Positions 33,106 through 44,787 of a DNA stretch of 64,000 nucleotides are shown piece after piece. Each line of letters starts with the position of its first letter. Positions within the stretch are counted from its first letter, which is position 1. The notes below the pieces were generated by a model. The model did not search any database. It was given only the letters and a program-made list of their open reading frames with translations, and was not told the origin of the DNA. The stretch lies in the NCBI GenBank assembly GCA_029237695.1, contig JAQRGA010000154.1:1-64000 (forward strand), read 5' to 3'. A program made the position numbers and the translations under genes. Origin of the DNA: Conchocele bisecta (lineage: Eukaryota; Mollusca; Bivalvia; Lucinida; Thyasiridae).

Positions 33106-33699
33106 TATTCTAAGCTACATTTACAGGTGCAGTTTGCAAGTTTAGTTTTGACCCCGTTCATACACCATAATATATACAGTAGCCTAATTTCTGTATGTAT
33201 ATTCTGATACTATGTTTACCGTCATGCGTTACAAAGGGAACGCGTAGGCCTACATGGATGGACCAGTCGGACAAATCAACTTTATCAGTTAATGCTGTCG
33301 AGTGTTCAAAAACAAATGGCGTAAAAAGACATCAGGGGAGGTGATCGTCAATACGGTTCAGGGTCAATTCGCCCACATACCGTTTCGTACATACAGATAT
33401 ATGTGCTTGTCTCATCGTACGTCTTCGTACATTTTCATACGAAAACACTTCAAATAGTCTGATAGTCAAGTTGTTTGCTAGTTGGTCAAATCCTCCGTTA
33501 TAAGTTCAAGTCGCCCGCGAGTATGCTACAAGGATCAGGACTTAATGTCATCCAATCTGGTAAATTGCAGTTGTGTCGCAGAAACTCATTTCAATACATG
33601 AGTGTAAACCTTGGTGAGACTGGTGCGACAATGTCGCACCAATACATATAAAATTTACTACATTTTGTCGCAACAATATCGTGTTATGTAAATTGATAC
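33106..33699. other. No gene; fragment of a 5.4-kb-type repeat
   Basis: aacaaatggcgtaaaaagac...caattcgcccacataccgtttcgtac (33,310-33,400) resembles 50,905-51,000 and the complement of 5,360-5,470. The rest is unassigned. Confidence 0.35.
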
Positions 33700-34469
33700 A
33701 TGAAAGGTACACTCAGTAGGCACAGATTGTTCTTTATAGGAATTAAATAAGTGTATAATTGTGTCATTATTACACCAGTTGTAAAAATTGCAAGTGCCCG
33801 CTATACACCATTACCCCACATATTGATTGGCAGTATTATACATTTGATATCAGCCGTAAATTTCCACATTGATATCAGGGGCGATAACCGTGTTTCCTTA
33901 AAATGGAAACGGACATTATTAGTTATCTATATCAGGCCCGTAGCCAGACCTGTTTGAAGGGGGGGGGGGGGGTGGTGGGGGGGGGGGGTCGTTTCGAAGG
34001 CCGAAGGGGCCTGAGATATCTAGGGGGTCTAAAAAAGTGGACCTCGAGGCTAAAAAAGTGGACCTTGAGGCTGGGCGGGGGGGGGGGGGGGGGGGGGTCG
34101 TCCGACCGCTCCGACCCCCCTGGCTACGGGCCTGTATATTTATTTTTGTTGGTGTGCAATAATCATCAGATGATACTTTATAATCTCTCAAAAAAAATTC
34201 AGGTGACGCATTTCCTTAGTATATATATATATATATATATATATATACTGTAAATAATTAAAAAATAGCATGTTCAGCTGCATATGAAAATAGCCTGATA
34301 CCACCGCGAGTCATTATCAGTAAAATAAATATTACTAAATGATTATATTTGTATAGAGGGCATTTGTAATTTTTAGAACCGGTGGAATAGTGACGCACTT
34401 ATACATTTATTTAATTCCTATAAAGAACATTTTTGTGCGCACTGAGTGGGCATGTACATGTACCTTTAA
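33700..34469. mobile_element. TTAA MITE family 2, copy d, interrupted
   Basis: Left AAGGTACactcagtaggcac and right actgagtgggcatgtac...cctTTAA are the family ends; the interior reads ggggcgataaccgtgtttcctt. The left TTAA has decayed. A CAGGCCCGTAGCC element is inserted at 33933-34134. A (TA)n run of ~30 bases is at 34217-34247. Confidence 0.7.
33933..34134. mobile_element. CAGGCCCGTAGCCAG element, 5-bp TSD TATAT
   Basis: Inverted ends CAGGCCCGTAGCCAG and CTGGCTACGGGCCTG; flanks are TATAT on both sides (33928-33932 and 34135-34139). The interior has two long G-tracts and aaaaaagtggacctcgaggct repeated. It is close to 63738-63912. Confidence 0.85.
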
Positions 34470-34620
34470 GAAGTAAAACATAACCAGATGGCCGCGGCCC
34501 GCATGTCGAGCCCGCCGAGGCATTTAATGGTCTCGGAGTGTATTTATTTGAAGTACGAATTATGGGTTGTGGAGATATAAGGTATGTAAAAGCTTTAACG
34601 CACATTTTAAAGTCATTGGA

Positions 34621-34786
34621 CAGGCCCGTAGCGGTGTGTAAAAAAAATAATGCACGGCAGCCTTTTTAGCGGGAAAAATTCCACTTAGACCCTCAAAATC
34701 GCATTTCCTACATACAAAAAAAAATAAAACAGGCCAAAATAATGCCACGGCAGCGCCGTGCTGCCGTGGTGGTCGCTACGGCCCTG
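34621..34786. mobile_element. CAGGCCCGTAGCG element, probable 5-bp TSD
   Basis: Left CAGGCCCGTAGCGGTG and the right end, reverse complement CAGGGCCGTAGCGACCACC. Flanks TTGGA and TTTGA (4 of 5). The interior contains CACGGCAG inverted blocks. Probably the same superfamily as 33933. Confidence 0.6.
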
Positions 34787-34945
34787 TTTGACCTTGATAT
34801 TGTGCATGAGGGCCGCATGATTGGGCTATAGAATGAAACTATGGATGATAATAAAGAAAATTTGAAGTAAATCGGAGTAAGTGTTGTGGATTTGACAAAG
34901 CTTGGTAGAGAACCATCAGATAAAGACTAAATTAATTGTAAACTA

Positions 34946-35332
34946 CATTGTAACCTGTCTAAACCGGACACCATGGGAGGTCCCCAGGCAGGGGTGGATC
35001 CAGCATTTGGGGAATCGGGGGGGGGGGGGGGGGATTGTATAGTTGCAAAGGTAACTCTTGCAATCTACTCCCGTACCGTCCGTAGCTAGCTAGCTAGTAC
35101 GGGCGTAATTGTGAGTTACGGTTCGCAACTAGGGGGTTGTCCTATATTTTCGAGCTCTTCGAAGTGCACTTTCCTGTGTTTTACGGCATTTAAATTCAGA
35201 CTCCAACTGGTGGTAAACTGTGAGCTATGTAAACTCCGTGGCTGAACGGGGGGGGGGGGGGTTGCGACCCCGGACCCCCCCACCCAGATCCGACCCTGCC
35301 AGGGTGTCCGATTTAGAGAGATTACATTGTAA
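34946..35332. mobile_element. MITE 'CTAAACCGGACACC' family, copy 3, interrupted
   Basis: Ends CATTGTAACCTGTCTAAACC and gtgtccgatttagagagattacattgta. It is split by the element at 34989-35298, and its GTCCCCAGG|GTGTCC junction can be reconstructed by comparison with 600-672. Confidence 0.7.
34989..35298. mobile_element. CAGGGGTGGATCC element, 5-bp TSD CCAGG
   Basis: Left CAGGGGTGGATCCAG pairs with right CCAGATCCGACCCTG. Both flanks are CCAGG (34984-34988 and 35299-35303). The interior holds two G-tracts and the TTGCGAA...TTCGCAA hairpin (35042-35133). A truncated relative is at 12527-12765. Confidence 0.82.
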
Positions 35333-35450
35333 TTTCCGTACATAATCATGCTAGGACGTTGTGTGTGTTTTCTGGCCAGGATATAAAATACAATAATGAC
35401 CATACAAATGGAATACCGGGTATGGAAGGTATTCGATCCAATTCCCACAC

Positions 35451-35953
35451 TTAACGGTACATGCCCACAGAGTAGGCACATAATGTTCTTATATGAATTA
35501 AATAGGTGTATAATTGTGTCACTATTCCACCAGTTCTAAAATTTACGAGTGCCCGCTATGCAGATATAATCATGTAGTAATATTTAATTTTACTGATAGT
35601 GACGCGCGGTGGTATCAGGCTATTTTCATATGCACATGAGGCATGATATGTTTTAATTATTTATATTAATTAAATGTGTCACCTGAAAAGATAATACATT
35701 CAACAGATTATAAAGTATGATCATTGCACATCGACAATTAAATACAGGAATAAATAGTAATGTCCGTTAACATTTTAAGGAAACATCGTCTCAGATATCA
35801 GTGTGGAAATTTACGTTGGATATAAAATGTATAATAATGCAAATCAATACGTGGTGTAATGGTGAATGAATGTTTATTTTGCTAGAAAATGTCTCCGAAT
35901 ATGTCTCTGATATAAAGAACAGTTTGTGCCTACTGAGTGGGCATGTACTTTTA
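35451..35953 (+). mobile_element. TTAA MITE family 2, copy e
   Basis: TTAA then CGGTACATGCCCACAGAGTAGG; right end ctactgagtgggcatgtactttTAC, with the final TTAA mutated. The interior matches copies a and b throughout. Confidence 0.72.
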
Positions 35954-36039
35954 CCACGGCCTGACCCAGTTCTATCATTCAGTTCTATTTCCCCGTCTAT
36001 TTATGGAGTCGACCCTCACTGCGGATGGCACATTCCTAT

Positions 36040-36395
36040 TTGTTTTTGAATTATTGGTGTTTAACGGCATATCAACAAATAAGATCATTTAATGCCGGGC
36101 CAACGGGTTATGACCCGCATTCAATCTGCTGAAGGTTTTGGGGGTGGGATCTAAGAATCAGAACGCAATATTTACATGGACATAAATGTATATTCAGCCC
36201 TGAAAGTAGAATAACCCGACATCTTGCCAGGTCGTTACCACACCTTAGTCCTCCTAAAAGTAATAGGATAAGGTATAATCGCATTAGTCTTATAACCAGA
36301 TTCAATCCTCACAGTGAAGAAAGACAAATATGTACCGGAGGGCCAAACCGGGTCTCCAGTCGATTCTGATAAGAAGTGCACACGACATTAATTTA
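36040..36395 (-). mobile_element. SINE-like copy, minus strand
   Basis: Reverse complement of the 14.7-kb element: ttattggtgtttaacggc tail, ccgggccaacgggtt, cagccctgaaagtagaataa, gttaccacacctta. The box B is degraded near 36,300 (gattcaatcctc). Confidence 0.5.
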
Positions 36396-36985
36396 CCCAT
36401 CGCTTGCTCCCCAAAAAACCACCACACATCCATATTTCTTGCTGTTTTAGTTGTTTATTTCCATACATAGTCATGTATAAACATAGGCAATTAACAGGGA
36501 TGTACATGTTTAACCATTTCAATGAAAACATTTATGTATTAAGTTCGTTCGCGCTTGTTTGTAATCGTTGTAAAGTATGGAAAGGAGGTTTTTTATTCTC
36601 TAAAATATGAAAACTACAGTTCAACCTGTGCTAAAGGCCACCTCCGAATAGCAATTGCCGGTCTATAGCAGCCATGCTTTTGTTTTCCCAATTTGGGGAG
36701 ATAATCCACGGCTCAGTGTCAAATCAAAAACTAGATTGGTCAGTAAGCGAGGCTTACGGAATACCCCCCGCGTGGGCCCAGGTACCCCTAAAATATGTAC
36801 AAATTTCCAAGTGTGTGGGCTTGTGACCTTGACTCTGGGATTAGCGCGAGCGGCATGAACGTGAATTTGTCACAGGGTGGTAGGGGTCCATTGGAGCAAC
36901 GAGTGTGTGAAATGTGAAGCAGATCCGAGCAAGGAAATAGAAGTTATAACCGATTTCTCTGATGTTAAGTTTTGTAAAGAGACTA

Positions 36986-37147
36986 CCGTATAACCTCGAA
37001 TTAACGCCCAGGAGGCGTTACATTTTACAAAAGGGTGGGGGGGGGGGGGTGGAGGCGTTTAGCCAGTAAAAAAAATATAAAAAAATTACCAAGGACCGCC
37101 AATTTCAAACACAAATAAGGATTTAAGGATTATATTTTTTTGTTTGT

Positions 37148-37226
<79 letters not shown>

Positions 37227-37819
37227 GTGGGGGGGGGGGGGGGGGGGGGGGGGGGGCCGTAGTAAAAAAGAAAAAAAGAAAAAAAAAAAAAAAAAAAAGA
37301 AAAAAAGACAAAAAAAAAAGAAAATTACCAAGGACCGCCAATTTCCTTAAATAATCCTTAAATCCAAATTTGTGTTTGAAATTGGCGGTCATTGGTAAAA
37401 TTATTTTTTGTTTTTGGGGGGGGGGGCCAGTAAAAAAGAAAAAAAGAAAAGAAAAAAAATAAAAAAAAAATAAATTAACCAAGGACCGCCAATTTCCTAA
37501 ATAATCCTTAAATCCAAATTTGTGTTTTGAAATTGGCGGTCCATTGGTAAAAAAAAAAAAATTATTATTATTTTTTTTTATTTTGGGGGGTGGGGTGGGG
37601 TGGGGGGGGGGTGGGGGGGGGTTATTACCCAGTAAAAAAAAAAAAGAAAAAAAAGAAAAAAAAAAAAAAAAAAAAAATTACCAAGGACCACCAATTTCAA
37701 ACACAAAATAAGGATTTAAAATTGGCGGTCATTGGTAAAAAAGAAATTATTATTATTATTTATGGGGGGGGGGGCGTTTATTAGGAGGGGGGGGGGGGCG
37801 TTAAGTCGAGGTTATACGG
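36986..37819. mobile_element. TA-flanked element rich in G and A homopolymers
   Basis: Ends CCGTATAACCTCGAATTAACGCC and GGCGTTAAGTCGAGGTTATACGG are inverted. Copy 2 of the host repeat reads gagacTAAGTATGTGACC where this copy reads gagacTA|insert|TATGTATGTGAC, so the insertion duplicated TA. That fits Tc1/mariner-type MITEs. Inside are G/A tracts and the palindromic accaaggaccgccaatttc repeated in both orientations. Glycine- or proline-only frames are artefacts. Confidence 0.75.
37150..37256 (+). repeat. 107-base G tract
   Basis: 104 of 107 bases are G, interrupted only by T at 37189, A at 37226 and T at 37228. It is followed by ~60 bases of mostly A. Its real length is likely unstable or misassembled. 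Confidence 0.85.
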
Positions 37820-38675
37820 TATGTATGTGACGTTGACCTCGAGATCAGCGGGGATTTGTCACAGCATATGAAATATTAAGTATTTCAATGAAAGAAATAA
37901 GTTATAACATATTTCTCCTGATGTTAAGTTTGTAAAGAGACTAATAGTGACCTTACCTTGGGATCAGCGGGGGTTGGACAGTCGTAGATTTCTCACAGCA
38001 TGATAGTACAACCTTAGAGGAATGCACAAGTGAAATAATAAGAATTTTCAATGAAGGAAATAGAAGTTATAACTTATTTCTCTGATGTTAAGTTTTGTAA
38101 AGAGTATTGACCTTGACATTGGGATCAGCGGGGGTTGGACGGTCATGGATTTGGCACAGCATGGTAGTAGAACCTTACAGGAATGCATGTGTGAAATATT
38201 AAGCATTTTAGATGAAGGAAATAGAAGTTATAACAATATTTCTCTGATGTTAAGTTTTGTATAAAGTAGACTAAGTATTTGACCTTGACCTTGGTATCAG
38301 CGGGGGTTGGATGGTCGTGGATTTGGCACATCATGGTAGTAGAGCCTTACAGGAATGCATGTGTAGAAATATTAAGCATTTTAGATGAAGGAAATAGAAG
38401 TTATAACAATATGTCTCTGATGTTAAGTTTACGGACTAAGTATTTGACCTTGACCTTGGGATCTGCGGGGGTTGGACGGTCGTGGATTTGGCACAGCATG
38501 GTAGTAGAGCCTTACAGGAATGCATGTGTGAAATATCAAGCATTTTAGATGAAGGAAATAGAAGTTATAACAATATTTCTCTGATGTTAAGTTTACGGAC
38601 GGACGGACGGACGGACGGACGGACAACCTGACTCCAGTATACCCCCCCCCCACAACTCGTTGCGGGGGGTATAAA

Positions 38676-39110
38676 TAGAAATTCAGTGTGTGTATCTACA
38701 CATCATAAAAAGCTACATACCAAGCATAGAGCTATTATGATCTAAATGTTTTAGAAGTTACATGCAAATTGGTGAAGTCTAAAGTCCATAAGGGGAGATA
38801 CTCCATGACTGGGGTCCAATTAAATTACTGAAATTCAGTTTGCACATCTACACATTATATATACATATAAGGAAGATACACACCAAGTATCAAGCCTCCC
38901 GCTATTACAGTGTAAACGTTTTATGAGATACAACCTCCAACAAGTGGTCGAAGATTTAATAAAAAGAGTGTATTAAATGTGCTTCCATTCGAAGGTCATT
39001 GGAAATTACTATAATTATCACTCCTTTATGAGGAATATGGAAGGTGAATTGGCAATTCTGCACATGAGAAGACTAAAAGAAAAGAGAGCAAGGCAACACG
39101 TTAACTCGTT
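38676..39110 (+). repeat. Diverged duplication
   Basis: aaattcagtgtgtgtatctacaca...taccaagcat at 38689 recurs as aaattcagtttgcacatctacaca...caccaagtat at 38832, a ~143-bp tandem duplication with decay. No gene. Confidence 0.45.
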
Positions 39111-39159
39111 GCATGCTAGCGGTGAAAACATCCGCCAAACAAATTAGGAGTATATGTTT

Positions 39160-39255
39160 TATTTCTCTCTGTAAATATGTCTTGGAATTTCATCAGGACT
39201 CAATTCTAATGAAATTCCAAGACATATTCATGATATTTACAGGGAGAAATAAAAG
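39160..39255. repeat. Hairpin, 'TCTTGGAATTTCAT' family
   Basis: Arms TTTATTTCTCtCTGTAAATATG and catgatatttacagggagaaataaa enclose ATGTCTTGGAATTTCAT / complement. Relative at 46275-46375 with a shorter stem. Confidence 0.7.
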
Positions 39256-39473
39256 AAAATATGATGATTTTTTGTCTGCTAGTTTTGAACTATTTATAGC
39301 CCAAAAGTTTCCCAGCATGCAAAGAGTTAAGTAATAAGTAGCAACTATTATTATATAGTTCAACGTCACATGAAGGTTAGTAACCTTGTGACGGACGGGC
39401 GGGTAAGGGTAACACTAAATTTCCCCTCCACTATCGTGGTGGGGCATACATCGTGTATATTCAACATACTCAT

Positions 39474-39779
39474 CAGTAGCCTATTTCACCAAAATTGCAA
39501 AGTATACTTGTCTTGCTAAGTACACTTTGAGAGAGATCTTCAATTTAAGGATAAATTTAATATTGAATGTATCACATTATCACAGCCATTTTTTTATCAT
39601 AGCCATTATGATAATGTAACAAATTCAGTATAATAATTCTGCATACTTAATCATCAAATAATTGCAATCGTTAGTTCTATATGAAATAACGCATTTCGGA
39701 AAAACAAAAAGTATTACTCTCTCAAAGTATACTTTGCTAGATAAGTATGCTTTGCTATGTTGGTGAAATCGGCTACTGG
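39474..39779. mobile_element. MITE, CAGTAGCCGATTTCACC ends
   Basis: Left CAGTAGCCTATTTCACCAAA and right TTGGTGAAATCGGCTACTG are inverted. Each is followed by two facing copies of AAGTATACTT-type words. Other copies: 47948-48233 and 6714-6918. At 39,780-39,832 a fragment of TTAA family 1 (gatctacactgtttgcaaac) follows directly. Confidence 0.7.
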
Positions 39780-39969
39780 ATCTACACTGTTTGCAAACAC
39801 CGCTATATAGGTATGAAGTGTTCAAAGGGATAATGTCTCACGGGACAGCGCGCAGCTGGGGGTAAAAAGGGGGTGGCGCGATGTTCTGTATACTTCAGTA
39901 GACACTGCAAGTTACACCAGTGAGTCTAGACAAATAGGTTTATGAATATTTCTAGACTGTGAGGCTTGA

Positions 39970-40341
39970 CTAGGTGTATATTTTTGAGTATTTCATAATT
40001 CTACGAAACTGAATGTTAACTCCAGTTGATTTTGACATCTTGGAAAATGGCTCATCGGTATGCTGTCTCGCCGGTACGGTTTCGGTATTTTTCGGGCATT
40101 TGGAATCATTTTCAAGAAATGGTGTAGTGTTACAAGTGATAGAACAAGTCATAATAAAGCCTCTGTGCCTCATACTTTCATGAAACAAATTCAGTCGTGT
40201 TGAAATTTCTGGCCAAATATAGGTGGGTGGGGTAACTTTGTTAAAAATCAAATATACACCAGATGCGGTTACTGCATTTTTATTGTGGCTCGCAGGAGCC
40301 TCCTTAACTGATTGCCAGAGGCGGTGGTTTTTATAAGTCAC
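39970..40341 (-). other. Unrecognised open frame
   Basis: 123 codons, ATG-initiated, beginning MTYKNHRLWQSVKEAPASHN. It has no recognisable domain and no repeat relation inside the window. Composition is not obviously artefactual, but there is no splice or promoter support. Confidence 0.15.
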
Positions 40342-40528
40342 CCGCCGCCCTCAGTGGCTATTTTCAACTGTCCCGTGATGCCTGACTGCTACTCCGTATG
40401 CACGTTTCAAGCTTTAGTGTTTTTTCTTTATTTCCATACATAGTCGTGTATAAACAGTCAAATTACAATTATTAACATACATGCACATAATTGTTTTATA
40501 CCACATATTTTTTCAACCAATTACATTG

Positions 40529-40985
40529 TTTTGTTTGTTTGTTGGGGTTTAACGGCCTATCAACAGCTAACGTCATTTAAGGCCGGGTCAATGGGTTTAG
40601 TACTAAATCCCATATATTACCTGTACAAGTACATGTACGTGTTCAAGTACATGTACAAATGGTGGCAAAATCCCAAAATCAGAACTGAATATTTACAATA
40701 CATTGTATAAATGTTCAGCCCTGAAATCAGAATAATCCTGATCTGATGTCAGGTCCTCGCCACACCAGAATCACTTGGCCCCTCCCAAAAGCAGTAGGAT
40801 CAGTAATAATCTTACTACTTGTATAACGGGCAATAACCCAATTCAACTCCCAGGTAACAAAAGAGCCAAAGACAAAAAAACGTACCTGACAAAACCAGGC
40901 AAATCATGATTCCTATAAGGAGGAAACCCTACCGTTAATTTACACCGTCACGTTCACCCGACAAACCATCCACACCAATATTGAA
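40529..40985 (-). mobile_element. SINE-like copy, minus strand, near full length
   Basis: Tail (tgttt)n at 40,530, then ggtttaacggcctatcaaca, aaggccgggtcaatggg, the palindromic gtacaagtacatgtacgtg, cagccctgaaatcagaataa, gttacctgggagtt complement and a degraded head. The best full-length partner of 14676-15013. Confidence 0.6.
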
Positions 40986-41329
40986 TGTTATATATATATA
41001 CTATTACACTAATTATTAATTTATAGATGAATACGTTTGCATAAATGTTTACCTTTAGTTAATAAGTGAAACGGAATGGATATCTAGTCATGATAGAAGA
41101 GGAGAAGTAGTAGAGATAGCAGAGTGATATGAGCAACATTAGTCGGCCTCAGTGAATACGACTTTCCTCAGGTCCGTAAATCTCGTCGTGTACACCGACT
41201 CAAAAGACAATAATTATTTTATTATATGACCCATATTACAGCAATGAGAACTTATATAGATACAACAAAGCACGGATTGCCTCATGCTTTGACTGCGTGA
41301 TTGCATATGCTGCTACACCTGAATATCAG

Positions 41330-41530
41330 TATCGTTGTGCGAGAAGAGTCCGCGAGTGTTTTTCGAAATGTGATACCCACATGGAGGTGAATATCACTTT
41401 TCGAATATCATTCTCCGACTTGTCAAGCGCAACGAGACGAGTCCGAAACTGATATTCGGGTGACTATCATACATGTCCACAATCATGTGACCCGATATTG
41501 GACATTTCATTGGTTGAAATTATCGGCCAT
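41330..41530. repeat. Imperfect hairpin
   Basis: CTGAATATCAGTATCGTTGTGCG and gcaacgagacgag...actgatattcgg pair with mismatches around the inner gtgatacccacatggaggtgaatatcac stem. Confidence 0.5.
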
Positions 41531-41593
41531 GTAATAATATACTATATTGTTACATGAATTCCGTTGTTTGCACATAGCGCGTGCTCATTCCGG

Positions 41594-41695
41594 GGCCGCG
41601 CGTAATGGAAGTGCCTTCATGACGTCACTACGCGGAAGTGCCTTCACGACGTCACTACTTCATGACGTTCATGACGCGGCCCCGGAATATGAATA
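41594..41695. repeat. Hairpin with direct repeats
   Basis: ATTCCGGGGCCGCG and CGCGGCCCCGGAAT are perfect arms; between them ggaagtgccttcatgacgtcacta occurs twice in tandem. Confidence 0.7.
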
Positions 41696-41805
41696 CCGAA
41701 AATTATCTACACGAATGAGACGATTTATAAAAGTACTGACAATACTGAATATAATGCTCAAATTACATCATTTTTTTTTGTTGGAAATGTAACAATAACG
41801 TTTGA

Positions 41806-41963
41806 GCATGTCCTGCCGTGTGCAAACGTTTGCTGTGGCCCGAGGGAACTGTTTGAACCTGCGGCCTGCGGCCTTGGGTTCAAACAGTTCCCTCGGGCGG
41901 CCGCGGGTTCAAACAGTTCCCTCGGGCCACAGCAAACGTTTGCACACGGCTGGACATGATCAA
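41806..41963. repeat. Long hairpin with duplicated arm segment
   Basis: The left arm CCGTGTGCAAACGTTTGCTG + tggcccgagggaactgtttgaacc matches the right arm exactly in complement. The segment ggttcaaacagttccctcgggc is present twice on the right. Confidence 0.85.
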
Positions 41964-42179
41964 ACCTTATAATAGTTGATTTATATGTAAAATAGTGTAT
42001 ATTGTGAATAAATGACCATTTCAGAAACACTACTAGTCTAGCTGTACAACGTTCAATTTTCTCAATGTTATTCTTATTTATTGCGATTCGTTTCTGGATG
42101 TCGTTTGTGTTCTTTAAATAGTTCTTAAAAGTCGACAGAAACATGTTTGTAGCCGATGAGCACTGTGCATATCTTGAAC

Positions 42180-42985
42180 TAGATTGGTCAGTAAGCGACG
42201 CTTACGGAATACCCCACCCCCCACCCCAGCGTGGGCCCAGGTACCCCTAAATATGTAAAACTGTGTTGTGACATTGACATTGACTTAGCGGGGGCGGCAC
42301 GAATGTGAATTTTGTCACAGGGTGATAGAGGTCCATTGGAGTAATGCGTGTGTGAAATATGAAGCAAATCCGAGCAAGGAAATGGACGTTATAACCGATT
42401 TCTCTGATGTTAAGTTTTGTAAAGAGACTAAGTATGTGACCTTGAACACGAGATCAGCGGGGATTTATCACTGCATGATAGTAGAGCCTTAGAGGAATGC
42501 ATGCATGAACTATTAAGAATTTTCTATGAAAGAAATAGAAGTTATAACATATTTCTCAGATGTTAAGTTGTGTAAAGAGATTAAGTATGTGACCTTGACC
42601 TTGGGATCAGCGGGGGCTGGACGGTTGTGGATTTGTCACAGCATGATAGTACAACCTTAGATGAATGCACGAGCGAAATATTAAGAATTTTCAATGAAGG
42701 AAATAGGAAGTTATATTTCTCTGTTAAGTTTTGTAAAGAGACCAAGTATTTGACCTTGACCTTGGGATCAGCGGGGTTGGACGGTCGTGGATTTGGCACA
42801 GCATGGTAGTAGAGCATTACAGGAATTATTTTGTGAAAATATTAAGCTATTTTAGATGAAGGAAGGAAGTTATAACATATTTGTTATGTTAAGTTTAGTG
42901 ATGGACGGAAGGACGAACGGATGGACGGACAACCTGACTCCAGTATACCCCCCCCCCCCACAACTCGTTGCGGGGGAGGGGTATA
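42180..42985 (+). repeat. Dispersed repeat with ~150-bp tandem core, copy 2
   Basis: Collinear with 36690-38670: agattggtcagtaagcg start, gatcagcgggg units at about 42450, 42605 and 42765, ggacggac run, terminal hairpin taccccccccccccacaactcgttgcggggg. It serves as the empty-site reference for the 36986-37819 insertion. Confidence 0.7.
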
Positions 42986-43259
42986 ATAAGACGATATGAA
43001 AACGCATCAGACTGCTACTTGTGAGTGTCACTCCATGAGAATGCCGTATACCATGTATACTAGTGTTATAATGTACATGTATTACAGTATATGGGCTACA
43101 CTGTGTCTGCAGCTAACTGACTCATAGTGATCGATCAAGACGACTCACTCTTAGCTCATAGCCCTACCAGTTGAGCAGGTGCGGGCGTGTCCGGCGCAAT
43201 CCCCCTCTAAAATTGGTCGAGTTTAGATTTTAACCATTTATTTTTGTGTGGAAAGATCT

Positions 43260-43375
43260 GATTATTTCCTTATTTCTCACACAAAGTGTATGTTGTTACC
43301 ACTTAGTTGAACTGTCTCGTCGAGACGGTTCAACTGAGCGGTAACAAGATATACTTTTGATGAGAAATGAGAAAA
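43260..43375. repeat. Hairpin, 'GAGACGGTTCAAC' family
   Basis: Arms GTGTATGTTGTTACCACTTAG... and cgagacggttcaactgagcggtaac pair around ctgtctcgtcgagac; outer cttatttctca / tgagaaatgag also pair. Confidence 0.7.
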
Positions 43376-43504
43376 AATGCAGAAAAAAATAATCTGAATT
43401 TTATGAAAATTGAAATCCTGGACCCGCCCCTGCAGTTGAGTATATGTACTGTAACATGCAGTTATCTTGTATGAATAAATTTAACATCCCAAGAACGTGA
43501 TAAT

Positions 43505-43925
43505 AATCAGGAGAACACAGCATTGCAACTACTGTGTTTCATGAAAGCTGCCTACATTTTACAGCCATATAAACAAAGGGAAAACAAAATTCTTCAGTTT
43601 TTAGATATTATTAAATTTTATCAAAATGTAAGAATGAGCCTTCTTCTTATTTCGTCAAATATTGGTTTTATTGTGAAAAATTGATTTGTCTATGGGAATT
43701 TAACATCGGGGAAGAGCTCAGGTGCATGTGCAGGGGGAGTCGAAAAACAAAAACATTTGGAAATTGACACTGAAACCTGGATTTTAAAAATCATCCAACT
43801 ATTTCTGGAATTAGAAAAAAATCCACATAGACATCTTCACTTTGTCTATGGGGTTTTAACATCGAGCAATAAAATATTTGACCAAATTTCATGAAATAGA
43901 TAGAAGGCTCATTCTTAAATGTTGA
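43505..43925. mobile_element. Truncated copy of the 9.8-kb TIR element
   Basis: gtttcatgaaagctgcctaca, tttaacatcgggga, tgaagatgtctatgtggatt complement and tttgaccaaatttcatgaaa occur in the same order as 9758-10200. The right terminal ~110 bp are missing where TTAA family 2 copy f begins. Confidence 0.55.
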
Positions 43926-43931
43926 TACAAT

Positions 43932-44773
43932 TTAAAGGTAAATGCCCACTCAGTAGGCACAAAATGTTCTTTATATCAGAGACATTTTCTGGTAAAATAA
44001 AACGTATTCACCATTACCCCACGTATCGATTGGCATTATTATACATTTTATATCGGACGTAAATGTCCAGACTATTATCAGGGGAGATAACCGTGTTTCC
44101 TTAGAATGTTAACGAGCATTACTATTTATTCTTTGTATTTATTTTTTGATGTACAATGATCATACTTTATAATCTGTCAAACATACATGTATTATTTTTT
44201 AGTATAAATAATCAAAAAATATCATGCCTCATTTGCATATGAAAATATCCTGATACCGCCGCGCGTCACTATCAGTAAAATAAACATAGGAATGAATGGC
44301 CTTTTTGTGGAATTTATCGGGGTATAAACTTGGAAAAGTCGCGGGAATACTGGACGAAGGCCTGAAGGCCTCGTCCAGTATTCCTGCGACTTTTCCAAGT
44401 TTATATCCCCGATAAATTCCACAAAAAGGCCATTCATTCCTTATAATTCCAGCATTTGAAATAACTTCATCAAGAAAATGTGTTTATTTTCCGTTTTCTT
44501 AAGAATTATTTTAACTGCGCCTCACGGTTACGGAAAGTAGTTCGGCGTGGGAGTTTACTGGGATATAAATTTTGGACAGACACTTGCTACGAGCCAATCA
44601 AATGTTAGGGAATTGTGTAAATAGTTTTGTGCTGGAATTATATAGTACTAAATGATTATATCTCTATAGCGGGCACTCGTAAGTTTTAGAACTGGAGGAA
44701 TAGTGACACAATTATACACTTATTAAATTCCTATAGAACATTTTGTGCCTACTGAGTGGGCATGTACCTTTAA
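43932..44773 (-). mobile_element. TTAA MITE family 2, copy f, interrupted
   Basis: TTAAAGGTAAATGCCCACTCAG at the left, actgagtgggcatgtacctTTAA at the right (44770-44773). Homology to other copies breaks at ~44285 and resumes at ~44643 (actaaatgattatatctcta), so a ~360-bp element is inserted. Confidence 0.75.
44286..44643. mobile_element. Two-module hairpin element nested in the MITE
   Basis: Module 1 (44288-44442) is a near-perfect hairpin, AGGAATGAATGGCCTTTTTG...CAAAAAGGCCATTCATTCC. Module 2 (44440-44643) is bounded by TATAATTCCAGCA and TGCTGGAATTATA. This hairpin-plus-TIR-unit layout mirrors the composite elements at 15.9, 44.8, 53.7 and 54.5 kb, with unrelated sequence. Confidence 0.7.
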
Positions 44774-44787
44774 TATTGTCAATAAAT

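Larger units (their letters stand above)
36690..38670 (+). repeat. Dispersed repeat with ~150-bp tandem core, copy 1, interrupted
   Basis: Left part tagattggtcagtaagcga...gttaagttttgtaaagagac; tandem units carry gatcagcgggggttggacgg, near 37965, 38120, 38295 and 38460. It ends in (ggac)n and the hairpin atacccccccccacaactcgttgcggggggtat. Matching copy 2 is at 42180-42985. The 834-bp element at 36986-37819 is inserted. Confidence 0.7.

Noticed and set aside
33903..34253. 116-codon frame ending in IYIYIYIYI
   Set aside because: It spans a MITE boundary, two G-tracts and a (TA)n run.
37086..37784. Poly-Gly, poly-Pro and Lys-rich frames
   Set aside because: Translation of G/C and A homopolymers inside a transposable element.
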